A DNA stretch of 33,498 nucleotides from assembly GCA_913051775.1 (NCBI GenBank), contig CAJXCL010000018.1, positions 1 through 33,498 on the forward strand, read 5' to 3'. Position numbers and translations under genes: made by a program. This DNA is from an uncultured Nitrospirota bacterium. GTDB lineage: Bacteria; Nitrospinota; Nitrospinia; CAJXCL01. Positions 9,299 through 18,193 of this stretch are shown piece by piece; position 1 is the stretch's first letter, and the number at the start of each line of letters is the position of its first letter. Below the pieces are notes generated by a model that was given only the letters and a program-made list of their open reading frames with translations, was not told the origin of the DNA and ran no database searches.

Positions 9299-9403
9299 AA
9301 ATTTTTTGAGTCAATCGGGTGGCTTTCCATACCGAATTTTGGTTGCGGCGAAGCCGCGCTGTGGTATTATGAAGAATAAATAAAACCTTTTAGAGTTTAA
9401 ACA

Positions 9404-9685
9404 ATGCGATTAAAAAAAGAAATGATAGCGCTTATTACAGACAAGCTGACATCTTCTCTACTTGATGAGGAGTTTATCATCTTTACTGAAGATTTCTCTA
9501 AACTGAAAGAGATCATTAGCGACATTATCATTGAAGATTTAATGGTTGAAGATAAATTAGACGATGAAGTTAAAAAAATAATCGCAAGTTATGCGAACGA
9601 AATGAACAGTGGAAATGTTGATCATCGGAGAATGTTTCAAATGATTAAAAAGAAACTGGTCAGGGAAAGGGATCTGGTTCTGTGA
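9404..9685 (+). CDS. DUF507 family protein, copy 1
   Basis: MRLKKEMIALITDKLTSSLLDEEFI, acidic, resembles DUF507. Confidence 0.8.
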   Translation: MRLKKEMIALITDKLTSSLLDEEFIIFTEDFSKLKEIISDIIIEDLMVEDKLDDEVKKIIASYANEMNSGNVDHRRMFQMIKKKLVRERDLVL

Positions 9686-9957
9686 AATTGTCTAGGGAAA
9701 AAATAAATCATCTGGCAAATTGTATTATGAATGATTTTGGTAAGAGGGATGAAGTGGATTATATTGAGGAACCAACTGACGTGAGACTCCAAATAGTCAA
9801 AGTTATAACGGATGTATTAGCAGTTGACGATGAGGTGGATGCTTTCGTAAAAAATAAATTAGATTCTCTTTCAAAGGATATTTGGGAAGGGTCTAATGAA
9901 TGGGAAGTCATGTATAACAAGTATTATGAAGAAGAAATGAATAAAAAAGGGTTGTGA
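9682..9957 (+). CDS. DUF507 family protein, copy 2
   Basis: GTG start overlapping the upstream TGA; MKLSREKINHLANCIMNDF...VRLQIVKVITDVLAVDDEVDAFVKNKL parallels copy 1. Confidence 0.78.
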   Translation: MKLSREKINHLANCIMNDFGKRDEVDYIEEPTDVRLQIVKVITDVLAVDDEVDAFVKNKLDSLSKDIWEGSNEWEVMYNKYYEEEMNKKGL

Positions 9958-9990
9958 TTGGATAGGACACAAAGCAGCAATAATCTCTTT

Positions 9991-10043
9991 TTGAAGCTCC
10001 CCGCAACAAGCTGTGAGGAATGCGCTTGGTAAACACTTTCAAT
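9991..10043. repeat. palindromic intergenic repeat
   Basis: TTGAAGCTCCCCGCAACAAGCTGTGAGGAATGCGCTTGGTAAACACTTTCAATT, same family as 8232-8284. Confidence 0.7.
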
Positions 10044-10454
10044 TTTTTAAAATTTTATTCTATTTCCTTTTAACCACTTTTCTTCGTCGAAATTTTTCCG
10101 GCAAAATTCTTCAAAAGCTATTTCATCAAGGGACAGTTTTTCCCCGTCAATCTATTTCCCTTCCGCAGCTTCATTTAAACATTATGTCCTTTCTTTTTTT
10201 TATAGTAGAAAGGTTTGTCTTCGCAGGTAAAGAAGAACTGCCTAACAAGTCTTCTAATAGGATTTTAGCAAATATAGAATATTTTTCGGACATCCTGATT
10301 AAGGGTGGTGTAATCCCCTCTATTAAGATATGTCCTGAGTATTTCGAAGGAGGAAATACAAGGGGTCCTAAAACCGGTTGCGGCCTCTGGCCGCACTGTA
10401 TTCTAGCGTCTCTCCGGTAAGACCTGACTGATCTCTGCCAACGGTCACCCGATA

Positions 10455-11027
10455 TTATTCCGGTTTCGCAAGGCGTGCGCCAAGAATGCCGGCAATCAAT
10501 CCAAAAAGATGTCCTTCCCAGGAAACATGAGGGAAAACGGGCAGCAGGCCCCATAGAATTCCGCCATAGAGGAATAGAGTTATAAAGGCAACAACTATAG
10601 AACTTATACTTTTATCAAACCATCCGCGCGCAACTATAAATCCAAAATAACCAAAGATGAGTCCGCTGGCACCGACATGGTAAGAAGCACGGCCAAATAA
10701 CCAGAGACAACCTCCACTCACAAGAATGATAAACAGGGAAACTTCAAGAAACTCTCCAATGCCCCTTGTTATAATGAGTCCTCCTAACACTACAAAAGGA
10801 ACTGTGTTCAGCAGGGTATGCCAAATTCCCCCGTGAAGAAATGGACTTAGCGGAATTCCAATAAGCCCATACAATGTGCGTGGTAATATGCCAAACCTAT
10901 TAAGCTGGTGTCCCACAAACATATTGACCAGTTCTATAGCCCAGATCATTAGTGAAAATCCAAAAATACATAAGGCACTGGTCTTTATCTGCTTGTTCAA
11001 TTCTTTTTTGGCGTTCTCTGTTTCCAA
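10455..11027 (-). CDS. rhomboid family intramembrane serine protease
   Basis: GGIWHTLLNTVPFVVLGG, VGASGLIFGYFG (GASG catalytic motif), VSWEGHLFGLIAGILGARL. Confidence 0.92.
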   Translation of the reverse strand: METENAKKELNKQIKTSALCIFGFSLMIWAIELVNMFVGHQLNRFGILPRTLYGLIGIPLSPFLHGGIWHTLLNTVPFVVLGGLIITRGIGEFLEVSLFIILVSGGCLWLFGRASYHVGASGLIFGYFGFIVARGWFDKSISSIVVAFITLFLYGGILWGLLPVFPHVSWEGHLFGLIAGILGARLAKPE

Positions 11028-11040
11028 TGGAATATTCTTT

Positions 11041-11100
11041 CAATTGAATGTGTTTAGCGAGCGCGTTTCTCGCAGCTCTGCTGTAGGGAGCTTCAATTGA
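11041..11100. repeat. palindromic intergenic repeat
   Basis: CAATTGAA...TTTAGCGAGCGC...GTAGGGAGCTTCAATTGA. Confidence 0.65.
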
Positions 11101-11172
11101 TTATCAATAATAATTTTTTCTGATCAACACCGAATCTCAAAAGCACTTCGCACCAACCAATGAATCTATAAT

Positions 11173-11610
11173 TCAGGGAAATGTGGTCTGGACAACTTTA
11201 AGTATTTTTTTCTTTGAATGAAGATGACCTTGTCCAATCCCCCGGCACTCCTTAGAAACACTTTTCCATTTTTTCTCAGATCGCAAATTGGTAAACCAGA
11301 ATGGATAGGAACTGCACTGACCGGGACGTATTGAGTAAATTTTGCACATGTCTTTATAAAAGAAACACCGTCCATCCGGATGTTCCCGGATACTATAACT
11401 GTTTTTGAAAGGATATAAATATTTTTCCTTAAAATCTGCAACATGTATTTTTAAAAATTTTGCGATGGAGGATAACTCTGATTTGTCGACATATATAGTT
11501 CCCGGGTTTCCCGTGCAGCAGACGCCGCATTGCTGGCATTCAAAACAAATCCCGTTGTCAAAAAAATAAGAACGTTTATTTAATTTATTCATAACAGTAA
11601 ATTTCGCCAC
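11173..11610 (-). CDS. YkgJ-family cysteine-cluster (CxxCGxCC) protein
   Basis: CFECQQCGVCCTGNPG, GRCFFYKDMCKIYSIRPGQCSSYPFW. Confidence 0.9.
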   Translation of the reverse strand: MAKFTVMNKLNKRSYFFDNGICFECQQCGVCCTGNPGTIYVDKSELSSIAKFLKIHVADFKEKYLYPFKNSYSIREHPDGRCFFYKDMCKIYSIRPGQCSSYPFWFTNLRSEKKWKSVSKECRGIGQGHLHSKKKILKVVQTTFP

Positions 11611-11744
11611 AAAGACACTAATAAAACAATCTTAGTGTCCTGGTGTCTCCGTAAAATATTTCCTTCTATTCTAAATGTTAAATTAAATCGTTGCAAAAAA
11701 TAAAACCATCTATTTTTCCTTGAATAATATGTTACACTCAGCTC

Positions 11745-12974
11745 ATGCCGCCTATAATTAAAGCCGTATTCAGCCGCCGGATGCTGGTGAGCTTTGTCAT
11801 GGGCTTTGCCAGCGGGCTCCCGCTTCTTCTCACAATTTCCGTCTTACAGGCGTGGATGAAAGATGAAGGAGTTGATCTAAGTGTTATCGGGCTGATGGCT
11901 TTAGTGGGACTTCCCTATACTTTAAAGTTTCTCTGGGCACCCCTTTTTGACCGCTTCACTCCTTCATTTTTAGGAAGAAGAAGAGGATGGCTTCTTGTTG
12001 CACAGATCACTCTCATGGTTTCTATCGCAGGACTTGGTTTTACAAATCCATCAAATAATCCCTGGCTGGTAGCTATTGCAGCTTTTCTTGTAACTTTTTT
12101 CAGCGCAAGCCAGGACATTCTAATAGACGCCTACCGCAGAGAGGATTTAGCAGATCAAGAGTTGGGCCTAGGCTCTTCCCTCTACGTTAATGGATACCGT
12201 GTTGCAATGCTATTGGCTTCCGGAGGAGGACTGATATTAGCAGATGTAACTTCATTCAAGACAGTTTACTTAACAATGGCATCCTGTATGTCTGTCGGAG
12301 TCATTACAACTTTATTAACTCCGGAGCCGGAAGTTCCTGAAGCATATCCAAAGAGTCTGAAAGAAGCGGTGATTGACCCTTTCAGGGAATATCTTTCACG
12401 AACAGGCGCTTTGTGGATGTTAGCCTTTATCCTTTTTTATAAGATTGGCGATACCATGGCTTCTGCTATGACAATTCCTTTTTATTTGGATATTGGCTTT
12501 TCAAAAACCGAAATCGGAGCGGTTGTGAAGCTTTTTGGGTTTTGGGCAACTATTATAGGTTCCCTGGCCGGAGGAATATTTATTCTTCGATATGGTATCA
12601 ACCGATCCCTCTGGGTTTTCGGATTTCTCCAGGCAATTTCAACCGCGGGGTTTACGGTCCTCTCTTATATAGGCCATAACATTCCGGCATTAGCCGCAGT
12701 AGTAGCCTTCGAAAACTTCAGCGCTGGATCAGGGACTTCCGCCTTTGTCGCTTTTATGGCAAGCCTTACTAATAAAAAATTTACTGCAACTCAATACGCA
12801 CTTTTAAGCAGCATAATGGGAGTGCCTCGGGTTTTTGCTTCCGCGCCTACAGGATTCATGGCTGAAGTCATGGGTTGGGCAAGTTTCTTTATTTTCTGCG
12901 TGCTAATCGCAATTCCCGGAATGTTGCTCTTACTGAAGTTTGCGCCGTGGAGGAAAAATAACGAAAATGGTTAA
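11745..12974 (+). CDS. MFS transporter, AmpG-like (muropeptide permease family)
   Basis: MGFASGLPLLLTISVLQAWMKDEGVDLSVIGLMALVGLPYTLKFLWAPLFDR, SASQDILIDAYRREDL. Confidence 0.9.
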   Translation: MPPIIKAVFSRRMLVSFVMGFASGLPLLLTISVLQAWMKDEGVDLSVIGLMALVGLPYTLKFLWAPLFDRFTPSFLGRRRGWLLVAQITLMVSIAGLGFTNPSNNPWLVAIAAFLVTFFSASQDILIDAYRREDLADQELGLGSSLYVNGYRVAMLLASGGGLILADVTSFKTVYLTMASCMSVGVITTLLTPEPEVPEAYPKSLKEAVIDPFREYLSRTGALWMLAFILFYKIGDTMASAMTIPFYLDIGFSKTEIGAVVKLFGFWATIIGSLAGGIFILRYGINRSLWVFGFLQAISTAGFTVLSYIGHNIPALAAVVAFENFSAGSGTSAFVAFMASLTNKKFTATQYALLSSIMGVPRVFASAPTGFMAEVMGWASFFIFCVLIAIPGMLLLLKFAPWRKNNENG

Positions 12975-13200
12975 TCGTTCAATTTAACTGTAGATATTTT
13001 TCTGCTACTATGGAGTGTTAAGTAATAAAATCATGATTTATAAAAGGAGTTCATCATGAAAGGAATCATAATCTATGTTTTGTATTTTGTTTTTACCGTC
13101 TAATTTATAATCTGGTTGCCATCGTAATAATACCTTTTATTTCTTTTGGAGGCTCGATAGAGGGAAATTTAATATTTCAATGTTGGAAATATTAAATCAG

Positions 13201-14043
13201 TTAAATACTATGTCTGGGTCTTCTGATTTCATAAAAAATCCTATTCTTTTTGCCTGAATTATTAAATCTCCACGCATAGGCGTTGTTAAGGGATGTTAAA
13301 TTAGTAGTAATCCATTTATCTTTTAAAAAAGGGAGCCAGTTTTCATTAATTTCCTTGTCTGCATCAGGCCCTCCTCTTAAAATATCAATCTGTTTTATCA
13401 TTCCTCTATTTTCCGAAGGAGTCTCACCAGTTGCTAACTCAAACTTAGAGTACATTGCTATTGATGGAGAGGCGTTAACACTATGTTTCTTAATAATATG
13501 CTGCCATATATCTTTAATGTCTTCGCTTATATTTTTTGTTTCTTTAATATTATAAGCTGCAAAAAATAGTTGTCCTTTATATTGATAGGATAGTTCTCTA
13601 AGAACAATGGCCTCTCTTTTTTCAAAAGGAGAATCACTTTCTCCTGGACTGCCATAAAACATCACCAAAACAGGCTTTCTCTTATCTGGTGATAAATCCT
13701 TTTGAAAAACTAATTCATCAAAGTTTGTTTTTTTAGTGGATGGATTGTACTTAATCTTTTGAATTAATTTATTGTCATATTCTCTTTGTAAAACATCATC
13801 AACAGTGCTTCTGTTCATTAACCTTTTGATCTCAGGCATTGATATTTCCGCGCTTGCTAAAGAGGGTATTCCAAATACACCAACTAATGCAGCAAGCCCA
13901 CCAACATATCCAGCAGCTTTAAGAACATCTCTCCTGCTAAGGTAGTCTTTTTTATACCTTTGCCTTAATTCGTTGTAATCCTCTATCACCCTGCCTGCTC
14001 TGTTCATGTTATGTTTACCTTCTATTATTTTTCTATCAATCAT
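13201..14043 (-). CDS. Tat-signal exported protein with thioredoxin-like central region, function unknown
   Basis: SRRDVLKAAGYVGGLAALVGVFGIPSLASA Tat-type signal; KPVLVMFYGSPGESDSPF...YKGQLFFAAYNIKE...SPSIAMYSKFE suggests a thioredoxin-like fold; start may be 14007. Confidence 0.65.
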   Translation of the reverse strand: MIDRKIIEGKHNMNRAGRVIEDYNELRQRYKKDYLSRRDVLKAAGYVGGLAALVGVFGIPSLASAEISMPEIKRLMNRSTVDDVLQREYDNKLIQKIKYNPSTKKTNFDELVFQKDLSPDKRKPVLVMFYGSPGESDSPFEKREAIVLRELSYQYKGQLFFAAYNIKETKNISEDIKDIWQHIIKKHSVNASPSIAMYSKFELATGETPSENRGMIKQIDILRGGPDADKEINENWLPFLKDKWITTNLTSLNNAYAWRFNNSGKKNRIFYEIRRPRHSI

Positions 14044-14099
14044 TTGATTGTCCTAATTGTGAATATATAAGCACACCCAAAGGGTATGATATTACAAAC

Positions 14100-14267
14100 A
14101 TCGATTTAATTGTTAAAATTCTTATGCATGGGTTTAAAGAAACGGTTTACCATAATGCTTTTAAAAAGGAGTTCATCAGAAAAAGAATTCCGTTTTTGGA
14201 AAAGAATAAGGTAAAGGTAGAATCAAATTCTATATTATTGTACCGACAAAACAACTATGAGTTTTAA
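14100..14267 (+). pseudogene. remnant of a GxxExxY family protein
   Basis: Open frame IDLIVKILMHGFKETVYHNAFKKEFIRKRIPFLEKNKVKVE contains GFKETVY but lacks a recognisable N-terminus and full C-terminus. Confidence 0.55.
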
Positions 14268-14289
14268 TCCTATCGAAGTCTTTGTTGGT

Positions 14290-14952
14290 TTAGTTCAGCA
14301 TATCGATAATGGTTTTAACAACACGTTCAGCCCCTTCAGCTATTTGGGGGATAGTTGATTCGAGCATATAACAAGGAGTTGTAACCAATTTAAATTTTGG
14401 ATCAACTACAATCTCACCTGGATTTGTTATTTTGTGCTTTGCTCCCATTTCTTCTAGTGTTTTTGCCGTACCTTTATCCTGGCCAATAGTAAGTTCTGCG
14501 CCTTTAAGAACTTTCGCCATAATTGCTGGAGAAATACATAGAGCACCAATTGGCTTTTTTTGCTCTATCATACTGCCAATTGCTTTTGCCACATCTTCAT
14601 TTACACTACAGTTTGTCCCTTGAGTAGCAAATGATGACAAATTTAGAGCAGCTCCAAAACCTCCTGGAAATATTAAAGCATCTATCTTAGCTGGATCAAA
14701 AGTATTTAATGGTGATATCTTCCCACGAGCTATTCTTGCAGATTCTGTTAAAACATTTCTGGTTTCATTCATGTTCTCTCCAGAAATATGATTTGTTACA
14801 TGGTGCTGTGGAATATCTGGCGCAAAACAAACATACTCTGCACCATTCTTTTGGATGGACAATAAAGTTAAAACTGATTCGTGGATTTCAGCACCATCTT
14901 GGAAACCACATCCTGACAAAACAACCCCTATTTTAATTGCTTTTTTATTCAT
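14290..14952 (-). CDS. elbB: isoprenoid biosynthesis glyoxalase ElbB (DJ-1/PfpI superfamily)
   Basis: IGVVLSGCGFQDGAEIHESVLTLL...FAPDIPQHHVTNH, DALIFPGGFGAALNLSSFA. Confidence 0.95.
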   Translation of the reverse strand: MNKKAIKIGVVLSGCGFQDGAEIHESVLTLLSIQKNGAEYVCFAPDIPQHHVTNHISGENMNETRNVLTESARIARGKISPLNTFDPAKIDALIFPGGFGAALNLSSFATQGTNCSVNEDVAKAIGSMIEQKKPIGALCISPAIMAKVLKGAELTIGQDKGTAKTLEEMGAKHKITNPGEIVVDPKFKLVTTPCYMLESTIPQIAEGAERVVKTIIDMLN

Positions 14953-15133
14953 ACGACCCCCCCAAGTTATTAAAAATGCGATAGGTATAAGTCTTTAGAT
15001 GCTATAACTTTATCATCAGTTAATTGCCCATTCAAGCTTTACAATAAAGATTTAGTCAAGTTAGATCATCCTGACTAGTTTTTTCAAAATTCCTATAACT
15101 GCCGTCCATGCAAGTTTTTACAAACTTTTGGAC

Positions 15134-15193
15134 TTGCCACGGGGTTAACGAGCGAACTTAAATAGAATTAAACTCCTTACACAGAAGATTCCC
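15134..15193. repeat. left arm of 60-bp perfect inverted repeat
   Basis: TTGCCACGGGGTTAACGAGCGAACTTAAATAGAATTAAACTCCTTACACAGAAGATTCCC is the reverse complement of 15521-15580. Confidence 0.95.
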
Positions 15194-15250
15194 CGTAGTC
15201 TTACCGCGGGAAGCTTCAAATTCCTATACATAAATTTAGGAGTTTAGTAA

Positions 15251-15436
15251 TTAGTTTCTTTTTTTAAAATTTCGAATTAGCCAATAGCCACAATAAAATT
15301 CAGCTACTCCTAATATCGACATATTCAGCAAAAACTGCATTTTGGTTTCTCCAAAAAAAAGGATGATAACTGCCATCATGGTAGCCATTCCAATAAGCTG
15401 TAAAACCAGTCCTAAATAATACACTAATGTTTTCAT
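15251..15436 (-). CDS. 61-aa membrane protein of unknown function, two predicted TM segments
   Basis: MKTLVYYLGLVLQLIGMATMMAVIILFFGETKMQFLLNMSILGVAEFYCGYWLIRNFKKRN; plausible hydrophobic pattern. Confidence 0.6.
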   Translation of the reverse strand: MKTLVYYLGLVLQLIGMATMMAVIILFFGETKMQFLLNMSILGVAEFYCGYWLIRNFKKRN

Positions 15437-15520
15437 GGTTTAACTATTCACAAGTTCAGGAAGCATTTAGAACGATTTAATATGAAAAAAACTATTGAAG
15501 CTCCCTGCAGCAAGACCGCA

Positions 15521-15580
15521 GGGAATCTTCTGTGTAAGGAGTTTAATTCTATTTAAGTTCGCTCGTTAACCCCGTGGCAA
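15521..15580. repeat. right arm of 60-bp perfect inverted repeat
   Basis: Reverse complement of 15134-15193; imperfect homology continues inward to about 15493. Confidence 0.95.
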
Positions 15581-15610
15581 AACCAAGGGGAATGCGCTTG
15601 CTGTGTACGT

Positions 15611-16429
15611 TCAATTCAATTTTTTATCCAGGGCCAACCGAAAGCCTATGTAGGGATTACGAATGATTGGAAAGTACCTGGATCGCTTAGCGGTACGAAG
15701 GTCTATCGGTTCAGTGCCCCATGAACCGCCCCGAATAACCCGGTAATTGCCGCTTGCCGGTCCTTCAGGATTAAGTCGGGGGCCCTTACCATAATAGTCC
15801 CCATACCGGTCAGATACCCATTCCCATACATTGCCAGCCATGTCATATAAACCTAAACTGTTAGGCTTATATGACTTGACAGGGGCTGTGTTTTTATAAC
15901 CATCATTCTGATTTTTCGTTTTCCAGGCAAGCTCACAGCTCTCATCACAGAAGTTGGCATATTGAGACAAATCTCTTTCATTAGAAAAACCTGCCCATTT
16001 TATTCTCTTCCCCCTATCTTTTGCTGCATACTCCCATTCCGCTTCGGTTGGTAGGCGGTAGTTCTTAGCGGTTTTTTTGTTTAGCTTTATAATATACTCC
16101 TGCACATCATTCCAGGAAACACTTTCCACAGGGCAATCGCCTCCACAGCTCTTGAACTCTGATGGGTTTCTTCCCATCACCTTTCGCCATTCTCTCTGGG
16201 TTACCTCATGCTCTCCCAAAAATAAATCATCAACGCAAACCTCATGAATAGGCTTTTCATCATCATAATTTTCTCCAAACTGATCTCCCATTTCAAAGCA
16301 GCCCCCTTTTATAAAGACCATGTCTTCTGGATAGCCCCGTTCCAATTCATTTTGCACTTCAATATCTGTAGCAGCCACAGAACCAGAAAGAAAAACTAAG
16401 AAAAGTATGCTAATGATTGTTTTTTTCAT
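15611..16429 (-). CDS. secreted formylglycine-generating enzyme (FGE/SUMF1)-like protein
   Basis: Signal peptide MKKTIISILFLVFLSGSVAA; MVFIKGGCFEMGD, EHEVTQREW, YRLPTEAEWEYAA, GLYDMAGNVWEWVSDRYG, RVIRGGSW, RNPYIGFRLA. Confidence 0.9.
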   Translation of the reverse strand: MKKTIISILFLVFLSGSVAATDIEVQNELERGYPEDMVFIKGGCFEMGDQFGENYDDEKPIHEVCVDDLFLGEHEVTQREWRKVMGRNPSEFKSCGGDCPVESVSWNDVQEYIIKLNKKTAKNYRLPTEAEWEYAAKDRGKRIKWAGFSNERDLSQYANFCDESCELAWKTKNQNDGYKNTAPVKSYKPNSLGLYDMAGNVWEWVSDRYGDYYGKGPRLNPEGPASGNYRVIRGGSWGTEPIDLRTAKRSRYFPIIRNPYIGFRLALDKKLN

Positions 16430-16457
16430 AGAGATTCCTTTTATGAAAATGAAAGTT

Positions 16458-16499
16458 GAGCGAGCACATTCCCCGTAGCTTGCTGCGGGGAGCTTCAAT
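16458..16499. repeat. palindromic intergenic repeat
   Basis: GAGCGAGCACATTCCCCGTAGCTTGCTGCGGGGAGCTTCAAT. Confidence 0.7.
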
Positions 16500-16873
16500 A
16501 GAAACTCAATGTGGCAGACTTAAGTAAGGCACTTACATTATAATCCATTATGAATGCCAAGTAGCAAACCTTTTTGCTACCAAATGAGATAGTGTAAATT
16601 TAATAACGAATTAATGCTCATAAATTTTACAATTTGGCAAAATGGAAAATTGAGTGGAAACATTTTAGAAAATTGCAGTTATAATAATTAGGTGTTTATA
16701 TTTTATTGGGGTGGGGATTTTTAGAAGTTTTTTGAACCCGCCATTAAGAACTGGATTAAGAATTCCACACTAAAAGCTAATGCTAAATCACGCGGATCGT
16801 AACTCTTTCTTCTTGCTTCCAAACGCTAGACCTGCGTATTTGCCATAAACCAGCACGGGTTATATTGTATTCT

Positions 16874-18193
16874 TCAAATATTAATTGTTATTAACGGCAT
16901 TCCAAGCCTCTGCCTTTTGTTTTCACCACTGAACAGTTCGGTTTTTCTGTTTGGAATATCTCCTCTCTTTCCCTCGTGCTGTGCCTGAAGCTTTGCAGGG
17001 AGACTTGAACAGTGCTGGAGGGTATGTTTGCCAAATCTTTCGGAAATTTTGTCCACTGCCATATATATTTTGCGCATTCCCTCTATCCGGGTACCGTCGT
17101 CAAAAAGGCCGCGCTGGATACTGCCTGCCGGCATCAGTCCGGCCAATACAACACCTGTAGAACGGTAAAAAATCTTTGGGTTATAGGTTTTAATGAAGCC
17201 CTTCCTTAAGGGCTCAAACAGTTCAGCAGGATAAGCAGTTGGGCGAGTCAATTTTATTTCTATCCCTGTATCTTTGAAATCCTTTCTCCTCAGCAATATT
17301 ATGAGCCTTGTTGCCGCGAGATTATGCCGCCGTGCCTTTATGCAGGCATTCTCAAGATTTTTAGAAATCTGGGCAAATATAAAACTTTTGTCATTAGATG
17401 GGGGAGTAAAGGTCTTTACCTTGCTGATGGATTTATAGCCGCTCCTTTCCTCAGTAGTTACCGGGTAGATGCTTCTGCCGTTCAGTTCATGCCATATTTC
17501 TATGTGTGGTTTGGTAAAGTGTTTTTTTACAAATTCCTCATCTTTCCGGGAAAACTTGAGAGCAGTGTTTTGTCCAAGTTTTCTAAGGTGTGCCGCTGTG
17601 TTTGCTCCAATCCCCCAGACCTTATCTACCGGCAGGTCGGCAAGGTAGCGATGTATTTCCCTTCCGGGGATAGCAGTGAGCCCTTTTGGCTTTTTGTGTT
17701 TTGAAGCAATTTTTGCCAGAACCTTGGAAACACTGAGACCAATGGATACGGTGATATCAAGTTCTTTTTCTACAGTTGTCTGTATCTTTCTTGCAATACT
17801 TCTGTAAGAACCATGAAAACTCCTTCTTAAACCTGTGAGATCAATAAAAGCTTCGTCAATAGAATATTCTTCCACGTCCGGGGAGAAGCGTCTGAATATT
17901 TCAAACATTCTGACTGAAAAGAGGCTGTAAATCTCGTAGTCGGAAGGGAGCATGATAAGGTCGGGGCAGACTTTCTTTGCTTGAAAAAGGTTGACAGCTC
18001 TTTTTACTCCCTTTGCTTTTGCTTCGTAACTCGCAGCGGCTACTATGCCCCTTTCTTTTCCTGTGATAACAGGTTTTCCTTTCAGCTCAGGGTTCACAGC
18101 TTGCTCGCATGACGCGAAAAATGCGTCCGCGTCCACATGAGCGATGGCTTTTGGCCATGAATGAATTGTTAAAGGTCGGCTTATATTTTCCAT
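16874..18193 (-). CDS. Y-family translesion DNA polymerase (DinB/UmuC-like)
   Basis: IAHVDADAFFASCEQAVNPELKGKPVI, VEEYSIDEAFIDLTGL, VSIGLSVSKVLAKIASKHKKP, VWGIG. Confidence 0.95.
   Translation of the reverse strand: MENISRPLTIHSWPKAIAHVDADAFFASCEQAVNPELKGKPVITGKERGIVAAASYEAKAKGVKRAVNLFQAKKVCPDLIMLPSDYEIYSLFSVRMFEIFRRFSPDVEEYSIDEAFIDLTGLRRSFHGSYRSIARKIQTTVEKELDITVSIGLSVSKVLAKIASKHKKPKGLTAIPGREIHRYLADLPVDKVWGIGANTAAHLRKLGQNTALKFSRKDEEFVKKHFTKPHIEIWHELNGRSIYPVTTEERSGYKSISKVKTFTPPSNDKSFIFAQISKNLENACIKARRHNLAATRLIILLRRKDFKDTGIEIKLTRPTAYPAELFEPLRKGFIKTYNPKIFYRSTGVVLAGLMPAGSIQRGLFDDGTRIEGMRKIYMAVDKISERFGKHTLQHCSSLPAKLQAQHEGKRGDIPNRKTELFSGENKRQRLGMPLITINI

Noticed and set aside
10013-10420. 135-aa plus-strand ORF next to the rhomboid gene
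   Set aside because: It begins inside a palindromic repeat and shows no protein family; the region reads more like minus-strand debris.
13044-14178. Shared AAAAGGAGTTCATCA at about 13044 and 14164
   Set aside because: Only 15 nt, one being a ribosome-binding site and the other inside the GxxExxY frame; probably coincidence.
16430-16498. N-terminal extension of the FGE-like protein (MKLPAASYGECARSTFIFIKGIS)
   Set aside because: Encoded by a palindromic intergenic repeat; the signal peptide starts at MKKTII (16429).
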